Shown piece after piece: positions 62,785 through 64,000 of a stretch of 64,000 nt of DNA (its first letter is position 1; the number at the start of each line of letters is the position of its first letter). The notes beneath the pieces are model-generated. The model was not told the origin of the DNA and did not search any database. It was given only the letters and a program-made list of their open reading frames with translations. The stretch comes from Anas platyrhynchos (taxonomy: Eukaryota; Chordata; Aves; Anseriformes; Anatidae): the NCBI RefSeq assembly GCF_047663525.1, contig NC_092588.1, forward strand, positions 142,746,001 through 142,810,000, read 5' to 3'. The position numbers and the translations under genes were made by a program.

Positions 62785-64000
62785 CTGGACAATACCAGCT
62801 TTGTGATACAGTATGGTATTTTTCAGGACTCACTTAATTATTAATAATACATGCAACACATATATATATATATATATGTAGGGTTTTTTGTTTTGTTTTG
62901 TTTTCACCACAGAATTTCTTCATAAATATTCACTAGCTGATCCTGACAGCTCGCTTACAAGGTAGCTTGCAGTCCCATTTTAGCAGAGATGGAAATGAGT
63001 GTCAGAAGTCCAAAGACAACATGGCTAGGCAATACTTTGACCATTTCAAAAGCATTTAAGAGCAGACTTCTCCAGGTTTTCTCCTATATTTAAAACCTTT
63101 TCTATTTTCTTCTGCTATCGGAAAGGCTCACCCAAGGAAAATAAATTCCAGTGTTCTCAAAGGCAAACTCTCCACAAACTGGACAATAACATCACTTTCC
63201 TTCAGTATGCTGCCATTACATTTGACTGTTATTTATCAAAATAATATGCAAACAATTTACAAGGAAATCTACAGCTGTATACATACACAGTACTCTTTTA
63301 AATACTGTATCCAGTACAAGAGAAGAAAGCCAGTGTATAAATACTGTGGCACATGTGTCTACTCCAGTTTACAGCATACAAAGGCTCTCTGGCTACACAG
63401 CATTGTAGCATGTTCAAGTATTTCAGAACAATTCAGACCCTCATAGTTCTCTGAGCCCAGACTCATAACTTTCATATACTTGGATACCTCTAGGGGTGTA
63501 GTAAATAATGTTAATTGCAGTTACATTTTATCCCTTTGATCTAGGAATTTTGATTTAAGAATATCACGTGTGTGATGATGAACTAACTTCAGCTAAAGGC
63601 CCTGCAGGGAACAGTGAAGGAAAGACTGACCACTTATGTAGGACCAAGAAGCATCCACGTTACTCTCCTACTCAGTGTTACTTCTACACAATTCAAACCG
63701 AACTGCAACAACTGGCTTGAACCTCTACTTTGTGTTATCAGGTAACACTGAGAAAGCAAAAATGGCTTGAAACCAAGAGGGGAAAGAATGTGTGAATGAG
63801 AGAACGAGACAGAGAGAAAAGGGCACTAAATGTTATAAAGTGGGAAAAAAAAAAAAGGACATGGAAATCAAGATGCTGTAAGGGGGTCCCACATGACTGT
63901 AATATTTCTTGAAGTTACTTAAACATGTACAGATTCCTTATGAATTACACACCACTTATTCTAGCTCAAAACAGAGGGGAAAAAAAGAACTGCTGGCCTC
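62785..64000. other. Non-coding stretch to window end
   Basis: It contains the TA and TTTTG simple repeats near 62.87 kb. No exon or transposon is recognised, and the minus-strand gene presumably continues to the right of the window. Confidence 0.4.
62859..62904. repeat. (TA)n plus (TTTTG)n simple repeats
   Basis: About nine TA dinucleotides (62859-62876) are followed after a few bases by four TTTTG-type pentamers. Confidence 0.9.

Overview
This 64 kb window is vertebrate nuclear DNA, almost certainly from a bird. The evidence is three CR1 LINE tails ending in short ATTCTATG/ATTCTGTG-type repeats, a GC-rich LTR opening with TGTATTGGGTTTACATGG as bird retroviral LTRs of the TguLTR5 type do, a few very old amniote repeat relics, and an otherwise repeat-poor, AT-rich background. 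There are no bacterial or organellar features, no CRISPR array, no operon, no rRNA and no intact tRNA. Most open frames of 60-200 codons look like chance.

Layout. Positions 1 to about 36 kb are intergenic or intronic, with microsatellites, three CR1 3' ends (26.1, 34.6 and 35.1 kb), a tRNA-derived SINE relic (31.5 kb) and a foldback repeat (33.96 kb). At 36.9-37.6 kb the minus strand holds a broken retroelement coding fragment: a damaged Gag-like zinc knuckle, then a retropepsin-like domain of Ty3/gypsy type. Positions 38-46 kb are again non-coding. At 46.6-49.1 kb an ancient antisense CR1/L3-type LINE is split by a younger plus-strand solo LTR (47.5-48.5 kb). Positions 49-56 kb hold two more SINE-like relics and low-complexity tracts.

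The only convincing gene lies at the right end on the minus strand. It has a 34-nt internal exon (59052-59085) and a terminal exon whose last 62 codons (with stop) occupy 58747-58933. The two join in phase. A TE-poor, AT-rich stretch down to about 56.25 kb looks like a 2-2.5 kb 3' UTR. I could not identify the protein. A further minus-strand exon candidate (62702-62784) and an exon-like plus-strand block (62566-62647) are weaker.

I found no clear new biological system. The most unusual items are the retropepsin/zinc-knuckle relic, the nested LTR-in-LINE, the old SINE and foldback relics, and the unidentified terminal exons. All family names come from recalled consensus features; no database search was possible.
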